NCBI GenBank assembly: GCA_030490835.1
Contig: CM059972.1
Location: 13,741,764 to 13,805,763 of the forward strand
Direction: 5' to 3'
From: Annona cherimola
Taxonomy: Eukaryota > Streptophyta > Magnoliopsida > Magnoliales > Annonaceae
Length of the DNA: 64,000 nucleotides
How positions within the stretch are numbered: the stretch's first letter is position 1; each line of letters begins with the position of its first letter. The translations under genes were made by a program, and so were the position numbers. Shown here in pieces: positions 46,593 through 59,879 of the stretch. The notes under the pieces were generated by a model. The model was not told the origin of the DNA, ran no database searches, and saw only the letters and a program-made list of their open reading frames with translations.

Positions 46593-48500
46593 GTTGCATG
46601 TAGCCAGAATATAACTTCCACAGCCGTTAGGTCGATTACAGATTAGAGGCCCTTGACAACGAGGCTGTATTGTTATTCTTGCGGAGCACTGGAGTCTGTT
46701 ATTTGTGCCGCGACAACCATATTCTAGATATGCATGAGAAGAGTGCGAATGGCGCATCAACATTCAACAGCCACAAAACGCAATGCCCTGATCCTTTTTC
46801 AGTTGCTTGTAGCATAGAAGTGACAAAAAAAATGATAATAATGGGACCATTTGCCTCGGCATTAAAGGCTAGGCACTTTATACAGAAAGATTGGCTTGGC
46901 TTGGTTGATATCCATGTCTTGATTAAGAAGTGACGTTAGCCATTCGCCCATGTGAATTTCAGGAACCGATGTTGGGATCAGGCATCTGCTTATGACTGAT
47001 TGGACGATTAACCAAAATAATCAAAGTTGTCTTCAATTTTGTCAAGAAAAGGCCCAGTATTCTATTATCTTTAGACCATGCATGCATCTCAGCTAGTTAG
47101 ACAGACTGGAAAATTTTAGGTTCACCGTTCACGAGGCAACAGATCCGAGTCGGAACCCACCACACGATGTGTTTAATATGTTGCGCCACGTATGCAAGTG
47201 GGGATTGCCCGCTTATCAACTGTTGCGTCCTGACAAGAGTACGCACTGTAAGTGGTTTCTACGGATATGCGTGTTTGCGAGCTGGCTCCACTAGTCATGT
47301 GATTGAGGAATCGTCCTTTTATATCATTTTTCCAAACATCCATTTACCTAATTATTTATTCGTTATTTTTTGTGCCATTAATCATGGCCAATATGTGAGT
47401 GCTTGGACTGGAATCACGTTCAAGGCAATTCCCAATATAAAACAATTTCAAGCCACTGGTTTTAGCTGAATTGATTTGGTGATCAGCATCTGCACGTGGG
47501 CTGGTCACACGGGTGCGTCGCAGGATGCAGCTACAGGGAATCGTGGCCATCGTCAGTACCACGACAGTCCATACAAGACAAGGCATATATCAGTTGACAC
47601 CAGATGTCTTCTCCAATTATTTGTGTGCATGTTGGCTACCTCCGCTTAGACAGAGAATTTGCTGATATATTATTATTATTGTTGTTATTATTATTATTTA
47701 TATATTTAAAATATTAAATAATTACATTTACGCGTACTTACTTTTTGTATTTTTTGAATATACCGTATATTGTTTAGTTTAAAAAATAACCGATAACAAT
47801 GCACCATAATACCTTTACTTAAAAGCATGATCTTCGCTTGGCTTGGCCTTGGGTGGACCTACTAACAGCTGACAGGCATCATTTCTCTGTTTAGATAGTT
47901 ACCTGAAAATATGCAAACATTATATATATTATCATTACAACAACATCATGATTAATAACATCTTTGCTTTGCTACAGGAATGGATGGATGATATATGACC
48001 CACGTCAAAATCATAAATTAAACATCTAAACCTTCTAAAACCTTCATTCCACTTAAAATAATGCTTCTATACAATTTTATAACGTTCTAATCTCATATTC
48101 GACAAATTCAAGTAATTTTCAGAATTTATACGTATTTAAGATAACTTTTAAAGGTATGGCCACGTGGGACTCTGATTGAAATAATTTTTAGTATCTTGAA
48201 AAAATAGATAATATTAAATATATTCAGTGCAATGGATAATGCATGATCTCTAAATGGGGTCCAAACATGACCACCGTGTTGATTCACTTTGTCACATATA
48301 TAATGCGCACAGCTGAGGTGCTTCCCAATAAAAATCATGCTATTGCACCATTTAATTTATAGGTGTCAGTGAAATTGTCACATACAATGGGGAATTTTCG
48401 GCCATCTGTATGTGTGTGGCCCGCCCACCCCACGAGTCGACCATCTTGGTCGTTAGTTGAGCTGCAGGCGCAGCATGGAGACATCCTGGTATATTTTTTT
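46593..48500. other. Intergenic, no gene recognised
   Basis: Moderate GC from 46600 to 47600, with short open frames that resemble nothing known, then AT-rich. A degenerate (TTA)n lies at 47666..47705. 'gccacgtgggac' near 48159 is a G-box-like motif without a gene beside it. Confidence 0.3.
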
Positions 48501-48871
48501 AGGGTAATTTGTAAATATATTCACATTATTTGACCATAATTATAAATATATTCAAATAGTTTCAGAAATTATAAATTACTCCAACCCAGTTTGGCAATAA
48601 TTGTAAATATACGCATGTTGTTATTGTCGTGGGTATGTTTGTAAAAATTAAATATATTTATTTAATTTTTGAAATTGTAAATATACTTACATAGTTTGCA
48701 AATCTCTGTAAATATATTCATATCGTAATGGTACAATAACGGCGTTATAACGATGTGAATATATTTGCAATTATGGTCAAATTATATGGGATAAATTGCA
48801 ATTTTTTAAACTATATAAGTATATTTACAATTACGATCAAACTAAGTGGAATATTTATAAATCACCTTATT
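48501..48871. mobile_element. Inverted-repeat element built of 'tgtaaatatattca' words
   Basis: The left end, 'gggtaatttgtaaatata' then 'tttgaccataattataaa', is matched inverted by 'atttgcaattatggtcaaa' and by the right end 'tatttacaattacgatcaaa' ... 'tttataaatcacc'. About 370 bp, non-coding; superfamily not determined. Confidence 0.5.
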
Positions 48872-50475
48872 CTTTATAATATAATCACTAGTCCATTTTT
48901 CCAAGTTGAGAAATCTGAAAGCAGAGTAGACGAGCCAGTCTCGGAAAAAAGTCCATGTGGAATGGTTGAAACGATCAATATTAATTTCTAGCTTGCGTAA
49001 TTTAGTCCTAGTTCTAGCAATTTTTTTAATCGATTAAAAGAGTAAAATATTAATATGAAAATATCACATATTTTCTAATAAGAAGAAGAGCTTGCTTAGG
49101 AAACTGTTGCGTACATTATAATTTCTTAATTTTTCGTCACCTGGAGTATCGTGCACTCTGTATATTAATTTTTGCGAGGATGTTGCTTTTACTTGAATAG
49201 AAGAGAAAAAAGCTTGAAGATTTTACAGGCATAAATATTATACTTCTTTATTTAAATTGTTGTTAGTTATTAATAATAATTTTTTTGAAAAAAAATACCC
49301 AATGATGTGATGTGGCCCATGCTCAGTTCAGTTATATTGTTGCTTGCTTGGAGTCGTTTTCATCCAACAACCCTGTTTTACGTGGAGGACCATTTTCAAA
49401 TCGTAAAGCTCATCTGCACACGGTAGCCATCACATACTGCCAATATTCTCGGAATATATATGTCGCTGAGATTAATTAGACCGGAATCATGAAATCTAGA
49501 AGAACTAATAAATTCGTTCCTATTGTCTAGTATGCAATACATATGGTGGGACCCGCCTTCCACTTGACTGGGGGACTTGCTGTCAGCAGCTGTCACATCA
49601 CTAGCTAATTACTTAATTTTAAGAAACTGAGTTTAATATAAGTTGTCATGACCCCTTAATGACTTGAATTAGATGAAGATAAGATGAGTATGTGGGATAA
49701 AAAAAATTAGTATTGTGTGTTGAGAATAAAGAAAATTATATGAAAAATTAAGAAATAAATTATTATTTTTTGAAGGTGATGAAAAAAATTTTTGGGAAAT
49801 GACAGGCTTGAATTCAAAGAATTGAAATAAGAATTTGCACGCGAAGTTTTCCGCTACGGGAGCCATCGACGCTACTAGAGGAGCTCGACGTGATCATTTT
49901 ATTCATCTATGGTATTTTCTTTTTCCACTTCGGTCGTGTCCATTCAAGCCATCACGCTCTCAGATGCAATGCTGAGTTGCTGACTACCTTTACTTGGTGA
50001 GAGGGGGTTACGATGTCCATTTTTGGGAGACCAGTAACAACCGGCTCTTAATTAAAATCCAAATTCCAACCCCTTGGTTTGGCAGAATGTCGTGTCCCTT
50101 ATCATACGCATTTGCTGGCAGTCTGGCGAAACACTTGGATAAAGGGCAACTTTGCTAAGGGCCTAAAATTGACCTAACTGATAATTGACTAATAAACATA
50201 TTAGCTGAAGAAGGAAAACTTGGCAAATACGCATTACGTGGAAATACTTTTTTCTTTAAAAACCCATCAGTTAATTTGGTGACCGAAAATGAAATAAGTT
50301 TTCTTTATGAACTCCATTTTCGCGAGTGGCGCATAGCTTATGGCTTAATTACTTGGCCACACAATAAAACAGCGCTACGGCGTTTTCACTTTAAAATTTA
50401 CTTCACCCAAATTTTCATTTTCTTCTTAACCAAAAAATCATCTTATTTATTGGGATTCTTTGTTTCTCGATTTAT
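48872..50475. other. Intergenic AT-rich DNA, no gene recognised
   Basis: No coding region, tRNA or clear element ends seen. Confidence 0.3.
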
Positions 50476-51261
50476 TTATATGAAACACTTTTTTTTTTTG
50501 ATAAAAGGAATTATTCTATCCCGACCCCTTCACAATTTGAAAAGGGTTCGGGACGGAGTAATCCAAGCAATTCATTGCCAAAAAATTGTCTATACAATTT
50601 TTTCAAAAATAGCTTGGGGGGGTTTCCCCACCAAGTCTGATGATCCATAACAGAGACAGAAACCAAATCTGCTAAGGAATGGGCAATCGTATTTTCTTGT
50701 CTTAGAACGTGGTGAACCAAGAGGTGAAGATTAGAGTTGAGGATTGTTCTAATATCAGCAATAATGTAACCCACCGGTGAGAAAATCTGGCAGTTATTGG
50801 ACAAATATGTGCACAGAAGAAGGGAATCAGATTCAATCTGAACTTGTCTGAATTTGAGTTGGAGGGCCCATTTAGTTCCCAAAAGGAAAGCGTTTGTTTC
50901 CATGATTAGTGGCTCCCCCACGCCAGTCCGTCTCCATCTTTTGGCAAAGATGAAGTAACCACGGGAGTCCCTGATGACGGCAACAAGCCCCGTGACTTCC
51001 TTATCCTGCAAGCATCAAGCATCCACGTTCATCTTGAAGACTTCATCCGGAGGTTTGGTCCATCTTGGCACAAGGGGATTGTCCAAAACGCTCGCTTGGC
51101 CGAGGAGTTTGGCTCGTCAGAGTTGCTCAAGATACTCCCGACACCACGGCAGCGTATCAGCGAAAACTGGTTGGGCACCCTCCTCCTTGAGCTTGTTTCG
51201 CAAGAACCAGACACGCCAACAGTACAAGATGAAAAAAGCCAGATCGTTATATGGAACACTT
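50476..51261 (-). mobile_element. 5'-truncated LINE, 3' RNase H part
   Basis: Bounded by 15-bp direct repeats with one mismatch, TTATATGAAACACTT (50476..50490) and TTATATGGAACACTT (51247..51261). Poly(A) is the T run at the left edge. On the - strand the RNase H region reads MNVDA, GLVAVIRDSRGYFIFAKRW, VQIESDSLLL and HVLRQENTIAHSLADL, then WWGNPPKLF before the 3' untranslated part; a stop follows MNVDA. Same family as the fragments at 9905 and 19483. Confidence 0.85.
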
Positions 51262-52634
51262 GAAGAGCTCTTGTTTGAAAGAGTTAAAGATTCTTAGCTT
51301 AGCTATCGAATGTTTAATCTTGAGAATGTAAGTGCGGCACTAATTGCAGCCGAAGAAGAAAAAGAATTCTGGTGATTGAGATGTCCACTTGTAATAAAAA
51401 TTCAACGATTTGGAACATAAAAGAAAGTAAGTCGCCACCTTAGGCATTGACCCATTTTGCTTGCAAGGAAAGAGACAAAGCATACAGTGCCAGGCCAGTT
51501 CATCGAAAGCACTGACACACAGCTTCAATATTATTGTCCTCGCCAATGCCATATGGTCCTCATGCTATAGTTGCAACATTGAATTTATTACTATATTATA
51601 TATCTTTCTTTTTTGAACTAATACTATATATCTAAATAATCTCAAAGTTAGTTACCGTTGGATCAATTATATAGATTGTTTAAACTTGAATTTGAATGAT
51701 AAAAAATTTTAAAAAAAGATTCGAATAAATTAAAAAATTAAAATGTAAATATTAATGAAAAATTTTAACTAATGTGAGATTATGCCTTTAAAAAGTAATT
51801 ACAGCTAATATTTTTTCAGCAACGTTTAACCCAGGTGGATGCCTTGTCGACAGGCCGGCAAAATGCGCTCATGCAGTGGCCGCTGCTAATTGGTTCGTAC
51901 TCGACAAAGGATGGCAGCCACGAAGCGGTGGCTGAGGCGGGCTATATCTTTTCAGAATGATGTCTGCCTGGCGTGGGACCCACTTAACAAAGTTGGTGAA
52001 GGGGTGTTCGAGTATTGGGGGCGGGGCGAGTAGAATGTTTCACGGAGGGTCAGTGGGTCAACGTCCACCGCTCGGTAGCTAAGCTGTCCTTCACGTGACG
52101 ATCCATTAGCATTTGGCGCATTAGAAGTCGAGAATTGTAGGACTAGCATGCCGCCTATCCAAACGAAGCAATCTCAACCGTCTTTTTTTTTTTTTTTTTT
52201 TACCCTAGTCTATCTTTTGTTGTTGTTTTCTCTAAGAGCGGCTCAGTCGTTTTCAATATAATATCTACACCAGCCTTGCCCCGCAACGTGGAGGCGTCTT
52301 TTAAAAGAATAGATCTCTATATTAGGGTGGGCCAAGATCTCAAATAGGTGGGTGGTTCGTCATAACCTCTGGGATGGCTAAGCCTTATCAAGAACGAGAA
52401 TGCTCGTCGTCCCAATCCTACAGATTCTGGATAATCACCACCGTTCAATCTGATTCATGGAGAAAATTGCATCCAATTTTACTTGGGCAACACGCTTGCA
52501 GTTCCTTCACGAGCATGTCTCTGAGGCAGGAGATACATTTCAGACTTTTCGGTGACCATAAAATCCGTGCATCGATTTGACTTGTGCGCTGAATGTGGCG
52601 GGACGAGCGGCAACATCGGAGGCGGTTTTTATTT
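51262..52634. other. Region with GC-richer island at 51830..52160
   Basis: 51830..52160 contrasts with its AT-rich surroundings ('ttgtcgacaggccggcaaaa', 'gggggcggggcgag', 'ccttcacgtgacgatcc' with a CACGTG core) and ends in a T run at 52182..52200. It resembles a plant upstream region, but no open frame beyond 70 codons follows and none is recognised. Confidence 0.3.
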
Positions 52635-52915
52635 ACGGGGTGCGTGTTAATAAAATTTTTCATCCGAAATTTTCAATATAAATTTTTTTATTTTCTATAA
52701 CAATCATATTTTTGAATTATTTCTTAATACTTCTCATACAAATTACCATTATTCTCAATCATTTTTATACAACTGCAGGGGCAACCAACATATTTATTTT
52801 AACTTTATTCTCTTTATTACTCATTATTACTTTTATTACATGACATTATTTTTTTGTCATTTAAAAAACTTTTTAGCAAAAATTTTATTACTTACTAAAC
52901 ATACTCATAAATAGT
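52635..52915 (-). mobile_element. Tourist-like MITE, degenerate
   Basis: Family order in the 32288 orientation: 'aaattttcaatata', 'caatcatttttatacaact', 'tattttaactttattctct', 'actaaacatactc'. Terminal repeats decayed. Confidence 0.55.
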
Positions 52916-54139
52916 TTCATCATTTATTACTCGTCATTTCACATGTACCACCGTTACCTTAATACCTATGTTTTCACTTTTAAAGGCAATGCTACTCAAT
53001 CTATTATTATTGTCACCATCTTCATCATTATTATTATCACTATTATTTTTACTTTATCTTTTATATTTAGTAATTAATGGATGTCAAGTTCTACATGACT
53101 CGTCAACAAGACAACGATGCTAGCAAAAATAAGTAAAGTGACAATGTTACAAAATTTACAAAAATATGTTTAAAGTAAATATGATAATTGATTAATTTCC
53201 GCATACTATTTTTGGAAAATTTCAAAACCTTGGCCTGTACGCAAGGATTCAAGAAACTTGATAAAAATATAATAATATATATTTAGAATGAAAAAAGTTA
53301 GATTAGAAATGTAAAAATTATTTTAGAAATTGAAAAAGGTGTCTTTTTTTACTGGTATATATATCTCTCAATTTATATTATAATTAAGCCTTAAGCATTT
53401 TTATAATTTCTTTTCAAGATAGAGATAACTTACCTCTATTTATCAACTTTGGAGATACACTGAGCTCTCACCTATACTTCTGAAAGATAAAATTCTTACC
53501 TTTATACTAAGGAAGGTAAAATTTCCACGCAATCTGCACAGTTGGCATTGAAAAAGGTGTCTTAAGAATTTAAAATATTATCTTGGAAATGTAGATACAC
53601 ATTTCATTCAAAGATCTTGAATCCTCTAGAATGAGTACAAGAGAAACATTTGAGAGGAGATAGTGGGAATTATCCTTGACATGCATTGGAGTGAGAGGAG
53701 AACACCTTCTAAAATATTTAGTGTTTTTTACGAAGTCTTTCCGGTTTGGCTATATATGATTTTTTGAGTGCATGAGGCAATACAAATCTCAATGCAGGAT
53801 TGAGAAATAATCATGAATTAAGTAATTTTTCTTTGTAAACCAATTGTTTACTAGTGCAATTTAGTGATATAATTTGCTCTTTGCAATTAGTTGCAACAAA
53901 AGGTTATTAAACTTAATTATTAGTATAATTAGAGTTGACAAAGCAATAGTACCCTACCACCTCATATATAAGAAGAGTTGATCACGTGGCTTCTTTTTCA
54001 AACATGATGAGGAAGGCACAAGTGGGAACATGTTAAATAAGCGGTGAGTTAAGTGAATGTTATTACGACTTCGATTTGTATTGTTTATTGCCTTTATAGT
54101 GGGACGAGGGCATATTTACGTGTTGTGATAGGATAGAGA
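52916..54139. other. AT-rich DNA, no feature recognised
   Basis: No coding region or repeat boundary I can support; short ATT-rich runs at 53000..53060. Confidence 0.3.
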
Positions 54140-54781
54140 CACTACAAAATTTCTGATTTGTATTGACTAAAATTTTCTTGTCAAAGGTTAAAATTCAATT
54201 GCCTATAATTTATAATATATGCAAAATAACAAGAAATATTTGATTGGCAACAGTTCATGGTTTTGTTTATAAATTGTTGGATTTGGGTAATATAGACGCG
54301 TACCTAAATTCATTGATGTCATAGATTCCACAAAGAATAACATGAACAATTTGATTGAGTGCAGAGTCTTTTTCTAGAGCATTTTCTCCCTAAAATACCA
54401 ACGGCTGATGGGCAACTACAAGTGTAAATTGTGTATATGAGGGACCCAAATTCCCTTACTTATATAGAGTTTTCTCATAATTCTTATTAGAAAGAGAATC
54501 AACTACCTAAGAAATTGTTATATTCCATAATATACTAAGCTACCACTTTTATATAAAAACTTCTGATTATATTATATTAGGTCACCTTATAGGATCTTAG
54601 AAAATGTAACAGATCTTACAAGATTTAATATAAACATCATTAAAAACAAAGAAATTGTTTATTACTTATAAAAGCATCATTGTAAACGAGAAAACTTTTT
54701 CTTACCTCTAAAAGCATCAAGTAAGAAAATATTTTTTTGATAATAAAGAATGTTTGCCAAAAAATGTATTTTCTTGTAGTA
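54140..54781. mobile_element. CACTA non-autonomous element
   Basis: 642 bp starting CACTACAAAATTTCTGA and ending TTTTCTTGTAGTA (inverse of the usual CACTACAAGAAAA, with the last base changed), flanked by a 3-bp TSD AGA (54137..54139 and 54782..54784). Near the right end are repeated subterminal words ('ttataaaagcatcattgtaaa', 'cctctaaaagcatcaagtaa'). No transposase. Confidence 0.75.
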
Positions 54782-55219
54782 AGAACTTGGCCTCAACCTG
54801 GACTGCGTACTGCTCGATTGATGTTCATATAATGCTTTTTTATTTTATTCTTTATAATCCACTTGTGGCATTCTCCTTATTGTGCTAAAATTTTCTTATC
54901 TTCGTTTGTACCTTTCGAGGTCTATGGCCCGCATTCCTTCTGCATTAAATGCCAGTTAGTGGTCCAACGCAGATTGAATAGATAAACTGGTAAAATAAGG
55001 AAATAATAGAAGAAATATCTGTACCTTGTCTTCGTAAACACTGTCAGCTGCAGGTGTAAATTCTAGCCATGAATGACTGGAAAGGCAGACATCAATATCA
55101 AGAGAAGAAGAGTATGATCACTCTTTTATTTTTATTTTTACAATATCTTTGTTTCTTTTAATTAACACAATTCATGCCCATTTTACCTTAATATTTTTTT
55201 ATCCGTTGATAATAACAAG

Positions 55220-55337
55220 CTTTTTATATCAGCAGGAGAAAAGATTAATACTCATTAAACGGAAGACACTACTCTAAACTTTTTATGTCAGCAGAAGAAA
55301 AGATTAATACTCCTTAAACGGAAGACACTACTCTCAA
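55220..55337. repeat. 59-bp tandem duplication
   Basis: Two copies, starting at 55220 and 55279: 'ctttttatatcagcagga' / 'ctttttatgtcagcagaa', then 'gaaaagattaatactc' and 'ttaaacggaagacactact'. About four differences. Confidence 0.9.
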
Positions 55338-55339
55338 CA

Positions 55340-56887
55340 GGGATCTAAATACCGACCAATTGGCACCTCACGGGAGAAGAGTATGATCATTGAGATAGTT
55401 AAATAAATACCAACTGTTTGAAATGCAGATGCTGCTGTTTGAATGCCCGTGATAATTGCCTATCGACGGGCCCCACTCGATGATAATAAGAGACAGATGG
55501 ACAGTACTAATCAAAGGCAAAAGGCCACATTTTTCGGATGGATTAGTAAATAGATGACCTGATCCTTCCCCTTTGCGTGATCCATACTCATAAAGGGAAA
55601 TGGAAAAACGTTCCTACTATGCTCTTTATACCAAAAAAGCCTCAATTTTATAACTAACTCCTTGGGCTTCTTTTTTGCAAAATTACCCCACAAATGACAT
55701 CCATCACACATTCACACTTGATCTTTTATGGAGACACTCGTTTTTAAAAATTAATTATAAATTCCAAAATGTACTTAAAGCCTGTTTGGCAGTGTGAAAC
55801 ATGTGCTTTTCTACGATTTCAATATGTTTGGTTGGAGCATCCAACTATGTTATCCTTTGAAAAAATAAGAAAAGCTTGAGAAACTGCGTTGGGGCATTAA
55901 CCTCCACTCAGACCAAAAAACTAATAAAAAGATTTAAGAAAGTTTTATGTTTACAGGAAGTTCTTCATTAATGCTCCCACAAACGTGAGTCAGGTGGTGT
56001 TTTAATGTTTGGCCACACGGGCCCTCAGCGAACGCAAACATCTAGATGCAGGATGGACGTCATTCATGAGCGATTTTGCAGAACAAGTGTCTAGATGGGA
56101 TATTATTTGTGAAACCAAGATTTTTATATAAATTATCATGGGGACGGTGCGCTGGTGGTACGCATTGATGGCACCCATAGTTTCCATTATGATTTCGATT
56201 CCCTCATGATGTGGATGGTGTTATTGCAATTTCTCTCCTAGTAAGGAGGGTTTTATCGATTTTCTTCTTGAGGTGAAAGTATTTACAGAAAATCTTCTTC
56301 TACTGTGTGAAAGTTACGAAGGTATTTGAGTGTAATATCAGTTATCTTAATATATAAATACTAATAAATAAATATTTTTTATTAATTTTAAAATTCAAAA
56401 GTCATGAGGACGTAATTTAAAATCTCTTTTTAATTTTATCCTCTTCTGCTGAGGTGCACTGCCTTAATACTCTGGCTTATCTGGGAAAATGCTCCCACCA
56501 TGTCTTGAGCAGCCCTATAGTGATAAGAATATAAAATCGTGGATATAATAAAGATGGGTGGAGAAAGCATCGCACGTGCAGACTGGTATGGAACATGGAC
56601 GGGCTGATGAGAAAAGTCACAGACATCCCAACATGCCTATGTGATAGGAATCCGGGATGCCGTGGGCCCTACGGCGGATACCCAAACCAATACTAGAAAT
56701 TTAGAAATCACCCCGCCATCAGCGCCCCATACGCAATAATATTCAACCATTAAATCTTGTGCCCCCGACACCTCGTATGGATCGCTAAAATTTGTTACTC
56801 TTCGAATTTTAACACTATGCAAGCACTCGCATGTGGCCCATTCGCAATAATTCCTCTGCACAAATTTTTTTTTTATGAGTATATATT
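55340..56887. other. Intergenic, no gene recognised
   Basis: No protein, RNA gene or element that I can support. Short open frames here have no recognisable domain. Confidence 0.3.
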
Positions 56888-57072
56888 ACAAGTAAGCTTT
56901 GAGACATTTTTATAATTTTCATAAATCTTACAAATATTTTAAATTACAAGTAAGCTTTAAGACATTTTTATAATTTTCATAACAACAATCTTACAAATAT
57001 CTTACATAACAAGTAAGCTTTAAGGAATTTTTATAATTTTCATAACAACAATCTTACAAATATCTTAAACAA
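56888..57072. repeat. Tandem repeat, three units of 58 to 63 bp
   Basis: Units begin 'acaagtaagcttt' at 56888, 56946 and 57009, each followed by 'atttttataattttcata' and 'atcttacaaatat'. The last two carry a 5-bp insertion ('acaac') absent from the first. Confidence 0.9.
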
Positions 57073-57387
57073 TCTTAGTTGGTAGACAATAACAATCTTA
57101 CAACGACTGCCGCATGCAGAATTTTGTTTCGAAATCCTCGCAATGGAATTCAAAACATGCATAACGCACGGACGGAAATCTTATTTGTGCGTCTGTGACC
57201 AAATGAGAGCCACTCATTTGGCCACTGCACAAAATATTTTGATGTCTTAATTATTTAATGTTCAAAGCTCGCTTGCTACTACTGTAAAAAAAAGTCCTAT
57301 TCCTAATGTGAAATTCTTATTAGTCAATATGTTGTCAAACTATTTAGGTGGTTTGTTTGATCAAGAGGATGCCAAAAACGATTTAGG

Positions 57388-57645
57388 GCATCTTTGGCAA
57401 AAACAAAAATTTTTAATTTTTTGCAATTATTCTATTTTTAAAATTTTTTAATCTTCCTACACAATTATCTTACTTTTCAATCATTTCTACATAATTACCA
57501 GATAATTAACCTATCTATTTTAATTTTATTCTCTTTAATTCTCATTATTACGCATATTATATCACATCGTTTTCTATTGATTCAAAAACTTTTACACAAA
57601 AAATTTTTATTCAAAATTTTTATCATTTTTTAAACACACCTTTAG
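57388..57645 (-). mobile_element. Tourist-like MITE, degenerate
   Basis: Starts 'ggcatctttggcaa' and ends 'aaacacacctt', with family interior 'caatcatttctacataa', 'atctattttaattttattct' and 'atatcacatcg'. Confidence 0.6.
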
Positions 57646-57723
57646 AAAAAATTAAAATCAATAATCGAAAAAAAGAGGAAATTTCAACTAAAAATCATAT
57701 GACGGAAGATATGCAATTATCAA

Positions 57724-58200
57724 TTGATTAACAAAATTTTTGTGATTTTTGTTTATTCTAACCAAAGGGATTACATTAAAAGGCTTTTTGGTGACTGTTA
57801 TAATCTGCTCAAGTTTTTTGTAACAATAGTATTAGAGTCTGATGACAGGCTTAAAGCTAGAAATTTTGATTTTTTGAAGAACGACCTGAAGACTGAATTA
57901 AAATTATTAGTAAATGAGTAAAGTTGTCCTACTAAAGGTAGAGGACTTGACGTAGAAGCCAAATTAAAATTATTAATAGATAAGCAAAGTTATCCTAATG
58001 AAGGAAAAAGGACTGCCGTTAAGTTAGTCTTCTAGAGTAGGACACCGCTAGAGAAAAAGACTACCTCAAAAAATGTGTTGATTCGACCTATTACTAAAGG
58101 TGTTACATTAAAAGAAGCTACTAATAATGAATATAGCAAAAACGGACAGATATCCAATAGTTTAGAATGGAATTTAAATTTTTTTATAATTTTTATTTTC
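57724..58200 (+). pseudogene. Unidentified degenerate coding-like remnant
   Basis: An open frame of 65 codons (MINKIFVIFVYSN...KNDLKTELKLLVNE) is followed after a stop by more coding-like sequence, including AKLKLLIDKQSYPNEGKRTAVK, that repeats the motif KTELKLLVNE, and further on VLIRPITKGVTLKEATNNEY. The two repeats of about 24 residues and the charged, lysine-rich composition look like decayed protein sequence rather than random AT-rich DNA. I do not recognise the family. Confidence 0.25.
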
Positions 58201-58559
58201 TAATATATAATAACCTTGTTTTTCATATGACCCAAGCAATCTTGATAGTGACTTGGTGGGAATGGAAGTCAATGACAACTATCATAAAAATTATTATTTT
58301 AATTTTATTTTGAAAATCCCACTGTATATATTGTTTTAAATACAATTTTGATCATTCATTGTAAGAATTAAATAAATTAGATAATAGAACTACCTTGAAT
58401 AAGTAAAAATGATAAAAAAAAAAAAAACTTTAGATAATTAGCACAAAAAAATAATATGCAGTACTTTTATTAACATATAGTGACTTTTTTAGACTCATCT
58501 AGATAAGATACAGACATATGACATTTTTAACTAGTAATTTTATTATATATGTTGCCCAC

Positions 58560-59050
58560 TTAGGAAGTGCTGCATTTCAATTAACTAGGTTACATGAAAG
58601 CAATTATATTTTTAGGATATTAATGATTGATGTAAAATTTAATTAATTTGTTGTATTTTTTATCACTTGTTTAAATAGAAGACTAAATTTTATCCAAATC
58701 AAATATGTACATGAGTCACATTTACTCAAAATAGATATATTCATATGTAAATTAAGAAAAATATTTCAACATATATATTAGAATATAATAATATTTTATA
58801 TAATTATTTATTGATATCTTAGATGGTTTAAATGTCAAAAATATTACTTAAAATTTATATTTAATATTATTATTTTGTTACATTGGTTTTATACTACGTT
58901 TATAGATGGAGCCCATATATAGTAATACTAAACAAATGAAATTTTTTTTATAACAATACAAATGATGTTAAATATAATAAACAAAATGAATTTATCATCG
59001 ACTATTAAAAATGAATAATATTACATAAAAAAGAGTTTCATAGAAACGGA
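58560..59050. repeat. Degenerate interspersed repeat, also at 14450..14930
   Basis: Shares 'atgtcaaaaatattactta', 'agatggagcccatatata' and, inverted, the 'aatagtcgat' stretch with 14450..14930, and internal words with the MULE-like MITEs. Ends not defined. Confidence 0.45.
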
Positions 59051-59305
59051 GTCCGCCAAGGGTATAATCTAAAAATATATATATTATTGATATATTTCTA
59101 TCATAGCTCTTTTAATCACCATCATCCGATTTATTTAATTTTAACCATGTGTATTCCAAATTTTAGTTCAGATAATACGTACGCTGAGATTTTTTAAATA
59201 AAATCAAAATATCAATTTTTGGATTGTTACCATCGAGAGCCTTCGGAACTAAGTACGCACGTAAGCCGTTACAAAAATATCCCATTTCCCAATTTACAAT
59301 AGCTT

Positions 59306-59877
59306 GGGTGTTAAGGATCGGGTTGTACGGGTTAGAGTTTAATTTTAATCCTAACCTGTTTAAAATATTTTAATCCTAATTTATTTATTAACTCATTTAA
59401 AAAATTTCTCAACACTAACTCATTTAATAAACGAGTTAGCGGATTATTAATGGATTGTACAGCAAAAGACCTAAAAGCTTAGACTCTATCAGATGATGAT
59501 CTCGTAAAGAGAGTCAACAAAGTATTTTTAGTGCAAGATAAATGAAAATATGGCAATAACAAAAAATAGAATTACAGTGGCAGTCGAAAAATAAAAATTA
59601 AGTGGTGGAAGGAAAATTTAGGAAAGAAAATAACCAATGGTTTACGTTTATATATATAACTTTAATAGGTTAAATAAGTTAAATGAGTTGAACAGGTTAA
59701 ATAGGTTAAATGAGTTACTAAACGGGTTGATAGATTATAAAATGTCAACTTTAATCAATTTATTTAATTAAATGGTTGATTGGGTTGGCATATCATAACC
59801 TATTTATTTAAAAATTTTAACCTAAATCCATTAACATTTATAAATGAGTTGGAGGAAATGACTGATCATTAACACCC
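59306..59877. mobile_element. hAT-like non-autonomous element
   Basis: Starts GGGTGTTAAGGATCGGGTTG and ends ATCATTAACACCC. The interior of 'gggttag', 'ggttaaat' and 'aacctattt' words is related, inverted, to 8863..9511. The TSD is unclear (ATAGC shared). Confidence 0.55.
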
Positions 59878-59879
59878 AT

